A DNA stretch of 64,000 bases from Propionispira arboris (GTDB lineage: Bacteria > Bacillota > Negativicutes > Selenomonadales > Selenomonadaceae), in contig NZ_FNZK01000001.1 in NCBI RefSeq assembly GCF_900109225.1, positions 1 to 64,000 of the forward strand, written 5' to 3'. Position numbers and translations under genes: made by a program. Under the pieces are notes generated by a model that was given only the letters and a program-made list of their open reading frames with translations, was not told the DNA's origin and searched no databases. Of this stretch, positions 56,552 to 64,000 are shown piece by piece. How positions within the stretch are numbered: the first letter of the stretch is position 1; each line of letters starts with the position of its first letter.

Positions 56552-57035
56552 GCTTAAAAACGAACAGAAAAAACAAAGTATTTTTCTGAATATTACATTA
56601 TAATTAACTTAATGTGTATTGCACAAACCATAAGTCTTCTAGAGTAACTGAAGTTATAGTAAATGCGTGAGTATTGCAAAACGCTTGTTGAACTGATTGA
56701 GATGGTGAGGAGAAATTGAGTTATATCACCACAAGGTGGGGCGAATTGTTCAAAATTGAAGTTGAACATTATCATGACCAAAGATGATTGTTACCCAAAG
56801 CGAACGCGGCAGATAAAATCTATAGAAACAGTGATAATCTGGTTATACTGCAAGGAAAAAGAATGATGTTTATCCTTGTACTTATCTAAAGTAACAATGA
56901 TAGCGCTGTTGGTTTCTACATTGAATATGGTTTTTAGAGGCTTAAACTGGGAGATATTAAAAAAACAGTTTTTGTGTAGTAAGCATTAATTTATAAATTG
57001 TGCACAGAAAAGAACAAAAAGGAGATTGAAAAACA
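56552..57035. other. gap before iolI without a recognisable gene
   Basis: 484 bases with only short, broken frames. It should contain the iolI promoter and the AraC-type binding site, but I see no consensus promoter. A short readable stretch KIYRNSDNLVILQ near 56815-56860 faintly recalls DNA methylase N-termini, but is too short to claim. Confidence 0.3.
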
Positions 57036-57869
57036 ATGAGATTGAGTATGAATGAAGCTACAGTTTTGGAAAAATCCAATTTGGAAAAAGATTTGGCGCT
57101 TTGTGAGAAATATGGCTATGACATGATCGAACTGCGCACGATGGATTGCTTACCCGATTATTTGAAAACGCATACGATTGATGATCTGGGAGAGTATTTC
57201 AAAACGCACCATGTAAAGCCATTGGCTTTTAATACGCTTTGCTTTTTTAACAACCGTACACCAGAAGATTATCAGAAAGTTCTGGCAGAACTTCACCAGA
57301 TGTGTGCGTGGGGGAAGAAGATTGGCTGCAAAACTGTTATTACAGTACCGACTGTTGATCTTAAAAAAGTTACGCGTACGGAAATCCATGAATCCGCTGT
57401 GAAATGCCTGAAGGAAATGGGGAAGATTGCTGCGAGCTATGAAATGCGTATATCGGTAGAATTCATCGGTCATCCTGCAGCATCTATTAATACGTTTGGT
57501 GAAGCATATTCGGTCATCGAGGAAGTTGCTATGGATAATGTCGGCATTACTCTTGATTGTTTCCATTTTCATGGAATGAATTCCAACGTTGAAGATCTGG
57601 CAAAGGCCGATGGCAAAAAAATCTTTATCGTTCATCTCAATGATACAGAGGATTTTCCAATTGGCTCTCTGTTGGATGAAGACCGTGTATGGCCAGGAAC
57701 GGGCTGTATAAATCTTGATGAAATTTTCCAGAATCTTAAGAAGATTGGCTGGAATGCGGATATTGTATCGCTCGAGCTTTTCCGCCCAGAATATTACAAG
57801 ATGAATCCAGATGAAGTCTATCGCATTGGTAAAGAAAAATCAGAGACTGTTATTAAAAGAAATTTTTAA
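57036..57869 (+). CDS. iolI: 2-keto-myo-inositol isomerase IolI
   Basis: 277 residues. A TIM-barrel isomerase very like Bacillus subtilis IolI in length and sequence: MNEATVLEKSNLEKDLALCEKYGYDMIELRTMD at the N-terminus, FKTHHVKPLAFNTLCFFNNR, then metal-binding SVEFIGHP, LDCFHFHGM and HLNDTEDFPIG, and the C-terminal SLELFRPEYYKM. It interconverts scyllo-inosose with 1-keto-D-chiro-inositol, letting D-chiro-inositol enter the same pathway. AAAGGAG precedes the start. It pairs with the iolG-like dehydrogenase that follows. Confidence 0.93.
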   Translation: MRLSMNEATVLEKSNLEKDLALCEKYGYDMIELRTMDCLPDYLKTHTIDDLGEYFKTHHVKPLAFNTLCFFNNRTPEDYQKVLAELHQMCAWGKKIGCKTVITVPTVDLKKVTRTEIHESAVKCLKEMGKIAASYEMRISVEFIGHPAASINTFGEAYSVIEEVAMDNVGITLDCFHFHGMNSNVEDLAKADGKKIFIVHLNDTEDFPIGSLLDEDRVWPGTGCINLDEIFQNLKKIGWNADIVSLELFRPEYYKMNPDEVYRIGKEKSETVIKRNF

Positions 57870-57945
57870 GGAATGGTGAATTTATCAGCGATCCCTAAAA
57901 TACACAGAAATAAAAAATACGATAAGTCTAGAGGAGGAAATTATT

Positions 57946-58956
57946 ATGTTAAATGTAGGTGTTATTGGTTGCGGCGGAATGGGCAGAGATCATATTAAAC
58001 GTCTGACGGAAAGAACTCAGGGGGCAAAGGTTGTCGCTGTGGCTGATATGGTGGATGAGCTGGCTAAGAAAGGTGCTGCAGTTGCTGGTGTAGACTGCAA
58101 AATTTATAAAGATGCGATCGATCTAATCAATGATCCTGAGGTCAATGCGGTATTTATCATTACCCCTGGCTTTGCACATAAAGCAGCATTGCTGCTAGCA
58201 ATTAAAGCAGGTAAGCGGATTTTCTGCGAGAAACCATTGTGTACGACAGCTGAGGATTGTTTGGAGGTTATTGATGCTGAGGTTAAATCCGGTAAACATC
58301 TCATCCAACTAGGATTCATGCGCCGCTATGATAAGGGCTATCTACAAGTAAAGGAAGCCATTAAATCCGGTCATTATGGTGAACCACTAATGGTACATTG
58401 CACGCATCGCAATCCGGAAGTTGGCACGAACTATGACACGCCGATGGCAGTACATGACACCGCTATTCATGAAATTGATGTTATTCATTGGCTCGTAGGT
58501 GATGACTTTGTGTCGGCACAGGTTCTAATGCCGCGTGTAACAAAATATTCCCATTCAAAACTTCAGGACCCGCAAATTATGCTGTTGCGCACGAAAAATG
58601 GCATCTGTGTTGATAATGAAGTATTTGTTAATTGCAAATTCGGTTACGATATCAATTGCGAAGTGGTTTGTGAAGATGGTGCCATCAAGATGCCGAACCC
58701 GGCTTACCCGAGCATCCGTAAGAATGCAGCAGCTGCGACAACTATCGATACGGACTGTTTCGTGAGATTCCACGATGCCTATGATGCTGAAGTCCAGAGC
58801 TGGGTCAATGATGCGGAAAAAAATATCATTGGTGGACCGACAACATGGGATGGCTATCTTGCAGCGATTACAGCAGATGCTTTAGTAAGAGCACAGACGA
58901 GCGGTGCTATCGAAAAAATCAAACCAGCTATAGAAAAACCAGGCTTTTATAAATAA
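57946..58956 (+). CDS. Gfo/Idh/MocA oxidoreductase, second inositol dehydrogenase
   Basis: 336 residues. The Rossmann motif VGVIGCGGMGRDHIKRL is followed by IITPGFAHKAALLLAIKAGKRIFCEKPLCTT with the EKP lysine, then VHDTAIHEIDVIHWLVG with the catalytic His/Asp. It belongs to the same family as iolG at 43867 but is clearly divergent. Next to iolI it probably oxidises D-chiro- or another inositol isomer to a ketoinositol. AGAGGAGG precedes the start. It ends the AraC-iolI cassette. Confidence 0.87.
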   Translation: MLNVGVIGCGGMGRDHIKRLTERTQGAKVVAVADMVDELAKKGAAVAGVDCKIYKDAIDLINDPEVNAVFIITPGFAHKAALLLAIKAGKRIFCEKPLCTTAEDCLEVIDAEVKSGKHLIQLGFMRRYDKGYLQVKEAIKSGHYGEPLMVHCTHRNPEVGTNYDTPMAVHDTAIHEIDVIHWLVGDDFVSAQVLMPRVTKYSHSKLQDPQIMLLRTKNGICVDNEVFVNCKFGYDINCEVVCEDGAIKMPNPAYPSIRKNAAAATTIDTDCFVRFHDAYDAEVQSWVNDAEKNIIGGPTTWDGYLAAITADALVRAQTSGAIEKIKPAIEKPGFYK

Positions 58957-58960
58957 AGTA

Positions 58961-59032
58961 GCACATATGAATCTGTGTATGGAATACATTTTTCTATTCC
59001 AATTGCTGAGTATACATTGATGTGCCATTTTT
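58961..59032 (+). terminator. terminator after the second inositol dehydrogenase
   Basis: GCACAT (58961-58966) pairs with ATGTGC (59020-59025) and an inner GGAATA pairs with TATTCC; a short T run follows. The long bulged stem makes it less certain. Confidence 0.5.
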
Positions 59033-59211
59033 ATACACACTAAAAGCGACTTTTTGAGAAGCATTTCATTTGCAGTGCCTTAAAATGCTTGTGTGATGAT
59101 TACTACTAATTTTAAAATTTGAGTGCATTGAATATTGCTCAAATTCAGCAGTTTAATTTATATTGCAGGTCCGAGAGAAGACGTACATTTTATGGATTAT
59201 ATACGATAAAA

Positions 59212-59609
59212 GGGGCTGTCACACGTTACAAAAGCGTGCGACAGTTTTTTTTGCAAAAAAAAGAACTCCCAGGCTTTTAATAGTCTGAGAGTACGTGTAA
59301 AATTTAAGTATGCAAAAACCAAATATTACACAAAAAGATTATACAACTTTTGGGCGTTCTTATCAATTGCATCTTCCATTAAATATTGAATTTAAAATTC
59401 CAAAGGATGACGCAGTCCGGCTACTGCGCTACTTTGTTGAAGGGATGGATTTATCAGAGCTTTACCGTACATATTCTCATATCGAAAAAAATCAGGCGAC
59501 GCCACGGCAGAGGCTGGAAATCCTTAAAAGCACAGTGCATTCATGGGAATCACAGCAAGATGCCTTTAGAAGCACAAACCAAGCATTTGAAATCTCAAAG
59601 ACTTTCTAG
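59212..59609 (+). mobile_element. IS1182-type remnant 2 (left end and transposase N-terminus)
   Basis: It starts GGGGCTGTCACACG and matches 54566-54670 over about 105 bases. The transposase opens at 59310 (MQKPNITQKDYTTFG) with the typical LPLNIEFKIPKDDAVRLLRYFVEGMDLSELYRTYS region. After SHIEKNQA the sequence no longer matches the family, and it stops at 59609, well short of the ~450-550 residues expected. It is truncated and abuts an IS4-type remnant. Confidence 0.8.
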
Positions 59610-59656
59610 CAGAAACGGGCAGAAGATTTGGAACGCATTACGTCAAAGAAAGGGAT

Positions 59657-60527
59657 TCAACTTGAGCAATGCACATAGACGTAGCGGACAGGAAGTGCCT
59701 TGCCGTCCTTCACAGCTTCTGCTTCTACGGAAAGCAGATATTTAGCACGGCCACGGCATTTCGTATTTTGCTGGTAAATTGCTTTAACATCCTGCATCTT
59801 GCCCTGGTAACGGTAATGCATCTTGCTGGTTTTCTTGGCCATAGCGATGACGTCAAAACCAATATCCTTTATGGCTGTTAATGAAGCTGGAGCGCAGAAC
59901 CATGTGTCAAACAAGACATGCTGTGCAGAAATGCCAGCAGCCTTTGTTTCTTTGAGCAGCTTTAGGACAACATCCGTTGCTTTCAGCTGTGCCAGCTTGC
60001 GTTGCCTACCTCCGTTGGTACGTGGATCTACTTTAGTCGAAGCTTCATTGATCCGATTTTTCTGATTCGCCGTAGACAAAAGGCAATGGCTGACCGGCAG
60101 GAAGGTATTGCCATCTGACCATCCGGGAGTGAGCATACGGAAGCCGAAGGTGTAAAGACCATGAGCATGGGCGAATACCTTCGCCAACAGCTCGACTTTT
60201 TTCGAACGAGACCGGCTAAAGATAGAGTCAGCGATGATAAGTACATTGCGTCTCTTCTCGTCAGTCAATGGCTCAATAGAGTGCCGGATGATACTGAAAC
60301 TCAGCAGTGTAGTGAACTTGCGCCAATTCGTATGGCAGGAATTCATGAAACGGTAGAACGTATCCTTGCCGAATGCAGCGTGTCCGGATATAGATTCATC
60401 TGCATATAGAGAGACTTGTGCTGGAATACGATGCTGACGGCCAGCAGGAAAATCTGCATAGCTGGAATTCCCTTGATTTTGCCGAAAGGCATTCGTCTGA
60501 TGTGTTGTCTTGTGTTATACTTTTCAT
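59657..60527 (-). pseudogene. IS4-family transposase, frameshifted and truncated
   Basis: A 229-codon stretch on the minus strand carries the IS4 DDE core: NVLIIADSIFSRSRSKKVELLAKVF (first Asp), GFRMLTPGWSDGNTFLPV, and VLFDTWFCAPASLTAIKDIGFDVIAMAKK (second Asp). It then runs out at VYVHCSS, before the third catalytic residue. Upstream, from an ATG at 60527, family-like sequence continues in other frames (IPAMQIFLLAVSIVFQHKSLYMQMN), so at least one frameshift separates start and core. Inactive remnant fused to the IS1182 fragment. Confidence 0.8.
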
Positions 60528-60734
60528 AGCATGAGCCTCCATTTGTATGGTTTTATTTCGCAATTTTATTATACAAAATGGTTGTGGTTCATGCTATTTT
60601 TATTGTCATAAATATTGAATTTTTAAGGCTCATAGGCGATTATTTATCTGCGAAGTTTGAGATTTTAACTATTATTCTATTATTTTAGTACTAATTTAAT
60701 GTTTTTTATAGTTTTTTTTAATTTTTCAACGCAA

Positions 60735-60780
60735 AATAGACTGTCTAAGAAAATTTCTATGTTTCTCAGACAATCTTATT
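60735..60780. terminator. hairpin downstream of the frameshifted membrane gene
   Basis: AATAGACTGTCTAAGAAA (60735-60752) pairs imperfectly with 60762-60780; on the minus strand the stem is followed by TTTT. Confidence 0.55.
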
Positions 60781-60815
60781 TATTCCAGTGTTCAAGCTAT
60801 AATCTGATTGAAGAC

Positions 60816-61429
60816 TTATCCTTCGGCTCGCAACGCATGAATGACCGTTTTTGCCAAAAATTCTTTATTTGACTTCAACCTTCCCATCACGTTTATCACA
60901 AAGAGTCCTCTTTTGCTGCAGTAAATAAAGCTTTCATACTGAGTGCCAAAACTGACGCTGTACCAAAAAAGCAGCATAGCGATCGATAATGCTGCTACAA
61001 TATGAATGGCATCTTTCGTCTGAGGTATACTGCCGACGGAAGATGCCATAAATGCCACATACAACCATGAAAAAGAATACCCTAATCCACCAAGACCAAA
61101 CATAAAGAAAAAACTTTTTTAGATAAGTCCGAAATATTGAGCTGCGCCAAAATTGCTATCAAAACTAATGCTGCTGTTCCAACTGCTGCTGCATGCATGT
61201 GGGCCCGCTGTAACATTTTCCAAGAACTCTCAACAATCGCCGATATCTTTTGTGGATCATTCTGGTAAATAGTCATCAAACCTGGCTGAGCTGCTGCCGT
61301 CCAAGCATCTTTGATCTGTGCTTCGGCACCACCCATAGCAGCGCCAAGAACAAATCCCAATAAATTTGTTAACACAGCTAATGTAATACCCCATTTTACC
61401 GACATCAAATTTTTCAGCAGGTAAGACAT
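60816..61429 (-). pseudogene. small four-helix membrane protein gene with a frameshift
   Basis: Two overlapping frames make one protein. The first (61429 to 61082) starts MSYLLKNLMSVKWGITLAVLTNLLGFVLGAAMGG and includes RAHMHAAAVGTAALVLIAILA. The second (to 60816) continues MFGLGGLGYSFSWLYVAFMASS and AIHIVAALSIAMLLFWYSVSFG. The shift falls in a T-rich stretch near 61095-61110; one extra T would restore a single frame reading SKKVFFFMFGLGGLGYS. It predicts four membrane helices with a short N-terminal and a basic C-terminal tail. I cannot name the family. It may be a pseudogene or a sequencing error at a homopolymer. Confidence 0.6.
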
Positions 61430-61652
61430 CCCCTTAAAATTTTATGGACTAATATTTTATCTATTATAATCAATAATATACCTTGTTTTTGAAAATTAAA
61501 GGAGAGTCCGGGAAAAATGATCAACAAAAACAAACATTATTTTTTGCAATCAAATACAAAAGCATGCAATAAAATCGACACAGCTGCGTCTTTCTGAGAG
61601 AAATGTATTATAAATAGAAATAGATCCTAGTGTAATAAAAGCTTTTGAATTA

Positions 61653-61961
61653 ATGTGGGGCAGTTTCCCCGAACCAGTTACCCTGGTACATAAAAGCCGC
61701 ACCGTAGTTGCAATAAATGAAGCCTGCCGCGGCATGCGTGAAGTGGGTATGAATTGTGCAAAGCAGGGAACTCCAGAAGCACATCGTGGCTGCCTGGCAA
61801 ATCAGGCCTTAAAATCCGGCAAAGCGACTTATGTTAAAGGAGAGTATGCCGGCCGCAAGATGGTTTCTTATTGGCTGCCACTTAATGGTTATCCTGAATT
61901 ATTTGTGCATTTTGGTGTTGGTATTACCATTGATTATGATGCAGCAATGAAACAAGCCTAA
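61653..61961 (+). CDS. small PAS-like protein
   Basis: 102 residues from ATG 61653, though the frame is open eleven codons upstream (IEIDPSVIKAFELMWG) without a usual start codon, so the N-terminus is uncertain. LMWGSFPEPVTLVHKSRTVVAINEACR has the layout of the first strands of a PAS domain. Two cysteines (NCAKQ and GCLANQAL) resemble a redox or metal-binding loop. The end YWLPLNGYPELFVHFGVGITIDYD fits the last PAS strands. It has no output domain. It is 67 bases before a diiron protein gene, so a joint redox role is possible. Confidence 0.5.
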   Translation: MWGSFPEPVTLVHKSRTVVAINEACRGMREVGMNCAKQGTPEAHRGCLANQALKSGKATYVKGEYAGRKMVSYWLPLNGYPELFVHFGVGITIDYDAAMKQA

Positions 61962-62028
61962 AACAACATCCCAACTGCATAAACCCAAATTAGAATGGAA
62001 AAAACGATCTTTGAAGGAGAAATGAACC

Positions 62029-62436
62029 ATGAGTTTATATAAAATCACTAAAGGAACGGCTCTGGAAAAACAAGTAGATTCTTACATGAAAGCGGAAGCA
62101 CATGGCGTGATGCTCTATTATGCACTCAGTCGTTTAGCTAAAGAACAAGGCCTCAACGATCTAGCCGAAACGCTTATAACGATTGCCAACGATGAAGCCC
62201 GTCATGCTGGTTTATATGCAGTATTAAATGGAGAAGTTCCACAGGATATTTTTGCTATGCTGGCGCAGGTTCAAAAAGCCGAAGAAGCTGGCGCTGTCCA
62301 AATTGCCAAAATTGCTGCAACAGCGCGTACACTTGGCTTAGATACAGCCGCTGCTGAAATTGATGCCGGCGCAAAAGATGAAGAACGTCATGGGGTGATT
62401 TTAGCGAAAATCCTTAAAGACTATGCTAAAGCTTAA
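62029..62436 (+). CDS. rubrerythrin-like diiron protein without rubredoxin domain
   Basis: 135 residues, a ferritin-like four-helix bundle. Diiron ligands are visible as E23 in KAEAHG, E57-x-x-H60 in NDEARH and E119-x-x-H122 in KDEERH, with a further Glu in AEEAG. The C-terminal rubredoxin CxxC module of classical rubrerythrin is missing, as in the erythrin-type short forms. Such proteins reduce peroxide in anaerobes; the electron donor here is unknown. AAGGAG precedes the start and a perfect terminator follows. Confidence 0.88.
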   Translation: MSLYKITKGTALEKQVDSYMKAEAHGVMLYYALSRLAKEQGLNDLAETLITIANDEARHAGLYAVLNGEVPQDIFAMLAQVQKAEEAGAVQIAKIAATARTLGLDTAAAEIDAGAKDEERHGVILAKILKDYAKA

Positions 62437-62450
62437 AAAATGATCATGAC

Positions 62451-62500
62451 AAAAAAGCCTTATAGAAATTGCAATAACTCAATTTCTATAAGGCTTTTTT
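62451..62500 (+). terminator. intrinsic terminator of the rubrerythrin-like gene
   Basis: A perfect 21-bp stem (62451-62471 with 62480-62500) with an 8-base loop, A6 on the left and T6 on the right. Confidence 0.95.
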
Positions 62501-62585
62501 GCGTTTTGCAGGTGAATTACGACTTTTCTTTAATAATCCTAAAAGTATTGTTATGGCTGTTAGGATTTATTAATATGGGTCAGCT

Positions 62586-63751
62586 TTACTTGAAGTATCC
62601 TCCGACCGCATCATCAACTCGGTCTCGGCTTAACCGATCGTCACGCAGTGCTTGCAGCATGCCATTATAAGCAGCGATTTCATGATCGTATTCATGGCAG
62701 ACCAGCACGATATCCGCTCCGGCATGGCTGCCCGCACACCAAGTTCATCAAAAGAATAAAGTTTTGCTACAGCGCCCATTTCCATATCATCCGTGATAAT
62801 CAAACCATTGAAACGCAGCTGTTGACGCAAAATATCCTGCATAATAGCATGCGAGAGACTCGTTGGATTTTCGGCATCGAGAGCCGGATATTTTAAATGT
62901 GAAACCATGATAAAAAAATCACTATTATCTATAGAATTGATAATGAACCTAAATGGTGTGATATCTTCTTTTTCCAACTTATCACGTGTCACCATAATCT
63001 CTGAAGACATCAAATGCGAATCCACTTTCGATTTGCCGATACCCGGAAAATGTTTCAGACTAAACAACAGCTGATCGGCCTGATAAGCTCCAGCCGCCGC
63101 GACAAATTTTGCAGCCTGCTGCGGATCTTTACTGTACGAACGGCCATGTGACAATCCTAGATCGGCATCCGGTGCAAAATTCACATTGATACCTAATGCC
63201 TTGATTTCAGCTGCTGTCTTGTGAGCATAATCAGCCACGGCTTGTTCATCTCCAGATTGTCCCAACTTTTCAGCTTCCGGTGCCACGGTCAAATACTGTA
63301 ACATACGGACAACCTGACCGCCTTCTTCGTCAACAGCAATAAAAAGCGGCAAATCTTCCGCCTGTTTGGCTTCTTTCTGCAAATCAGCAGTAAGTTTCTG
63401 CACTTGCTGGGGTGTGTCCATGTTCCAATCGAATAAAATGATACCACCTATATTGTACTTATTCAAACTATAGCGTAAATTATCATCGACATTCTGTCCC
63501 TGTATGCCAATCATAAGCATCTGCCCAATTTTCTGACCGTCTGACATTTTACTGAGAACGCCTTCGACCTGCTCATCAATCGTCAGCTGTTTAACCGCCT
63601 TCACCGTGGCTGGCTTAGCAGTCTCTTCTACAATTCCAAACTGAACCGCTAAATTATGCCCCTGACTGCTATTCGCCGCAAAATGGCCAAAAACGATCGC
63701 TAAAATGAGCATTCCCAGACCACCAATAACAATGATTTTTTTCTTATTCAT
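62586..63751 (-). pseudogene. nagZ: beta-N-acetylhexosaminidase (GH3, NagZ-like) with a C-terminal frameshift
   Basis: An N-terminal membrane anchor or signal (about 4-25) precedes a GH3 domain: KIGQMLMIGIQG, GGIILFDWN, FIAVDEEGGQVVRMLQ, INVNFAPDADLG, the KHFPGIGKSKVDSHL catalytic loop with its His/Asp, and GLIITDDMEMGAV with the nucleophile Asp. After SFDELGVRA the frame changes. The family ending AGADIVLVCHEYDHEIAAYNGMLQALRDDRLSRDRVDDAVGGYF is read in another frame, to a stop at 62586-62588. The break is near 62720-62735. NagZ trims N-acetylglucosamine from cell-wall fragments. Either a recent mutation or a sequencing error. Confidence 0.8.
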
Positions 63752-63827
63752 AATAGTATTGCCCTTGCCTTATCCGATACCATCAGTATCACTACGTCTA
63801 TAAAAACATTTCGTCAGAAAAAGCATA

Positions 63828-63973
63828 TATATAGAACGCATTAAAGAAATTCCATCAAGTCTATCAGTCTGCCAGGAATGGGGTATAGGGCATCGTTTGC
63901 TTCCTATGTAACGCCACTCAGCCCTATGCCCCATTTTGACGATTGCCATAAAATGTTTAATGCGTTCTATATA
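63828..63973 (+). repeat. MITE-like repeat, copy E (reference copy)
   Basis: 146 bp bounded by perfect 18-base inverted ends, TATATAGAACGCATTAAA (63828-63845) and its complement (63956-63973). The core has CAGTCTGCCAGGAATGGGG, a loop with ATCGTTTGCTTCCTATGTAA, and a weaker return arm ending CGATTGCCATAAAATG. It has no coding capacity. This is the best-preserved copy of the family and sits in front of the nagZ-like gene. Confidence 0.88.
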
Positions 63974-64000
63974 GTATCCCTGACGAAATTGCAAGATCAG

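Noticed and set aside
56740..56930. Possible DNA-methylase fragment (KIYRNSDNLVILQ)
   Set aside because: Fewer than 20 residues are readable, with no catalytic motif; chance resemblance is likely.
1..64000. CRISPR array, phage or defence island
   Set aside because: No regularly spaced direct repeats, cas genes, integrase, phage structural genes or restriction systems were seen; the mobile DNA consists of IS remnants and MITE-like repeats.

Overview
The window reads as a low-G+C, AT-leaning chromosome segment of a fermentative Firmicute. The most likely home is the Negativicutes/Selenomonadales, an inference from the gene set and coding style rather than from any marker gene. The left 25 kb is housekeeping. 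It starts with the tail of a methylmalonyl-CoA epimerase, then nadA-nadB-nadC, an orphan cheR, a shortened PaaK-like protein, sbcD-sbcC and addB-addA (two double-strand-break nuclease complexes back to back). After these come an Lrp-type regulator, a PASTA penicillin-binding protein, alr, serS, a TSCPD-domain protein and a PHP phosphatase.

From about 25.3 to 59 kb the window is almost entirely carbohydrate and polyol catabolism, dominated by inositol. A DeoR/IolR-type repressor (minus strand) faces an operon of Fe-alcohol dehydrogenase, iolJ, iolC, iolB and iolD, followed by an IolT-like porter, iolE, a GntP-like permease and a DMT transporter. The pathway converts inositol through inosose to DHAP plus malonic semialdehyde. 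No iolA is present; the iron alcohol dehydrogenase in first position may instead reduce the semialdehyde. A second unit (GntR regulator, hydroxyacid dehydrogenase, DUF1537 sugar-acid kinase, class II aldolase, GntP permease) looks like an aldonate/tetronate pathway, with a matched GntR operator before the regulator and before the first enzyme. iolG follows on the minus strand. Two paralogous cupin-AraC regulators come next, then an organophosphate-type MFS transporter and a 973-residue cytoplasmic metallophosphoesterase with a LamG-like C-terminal part, a combination I could not match to a described system. A third AraC-iolI-iolG2 cassette lies between two truncated left ends of an IS1182-type element.

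The last 5 kb is a decaying region: IS1182 and IS4 remnants, a frameshifted membrane protein gene, a PAS-like small protein, a rubrerythrin-like diiron protein and a frameshifted GH3 hexosaminidase (nagZ).

Two non-coding signals stand out. First, a family of five ~110-146 bp MITE-like elements with terminal inverted repeats and a hairpin core is scattered through the intergenic spaces; one copy overlaps the sbcC stop codon and one has become a near-perfect 36-bp-arm palindrome in front of the iol operon. Second, a small RNA candidate of about 95 nt lies on the minus strand between iolT and iolE, with a consensus -35, 17-bp spacer, -10, several hairpins and an intrinsic terminator. No rRNA, tRNA or CRISPR array was recognised.
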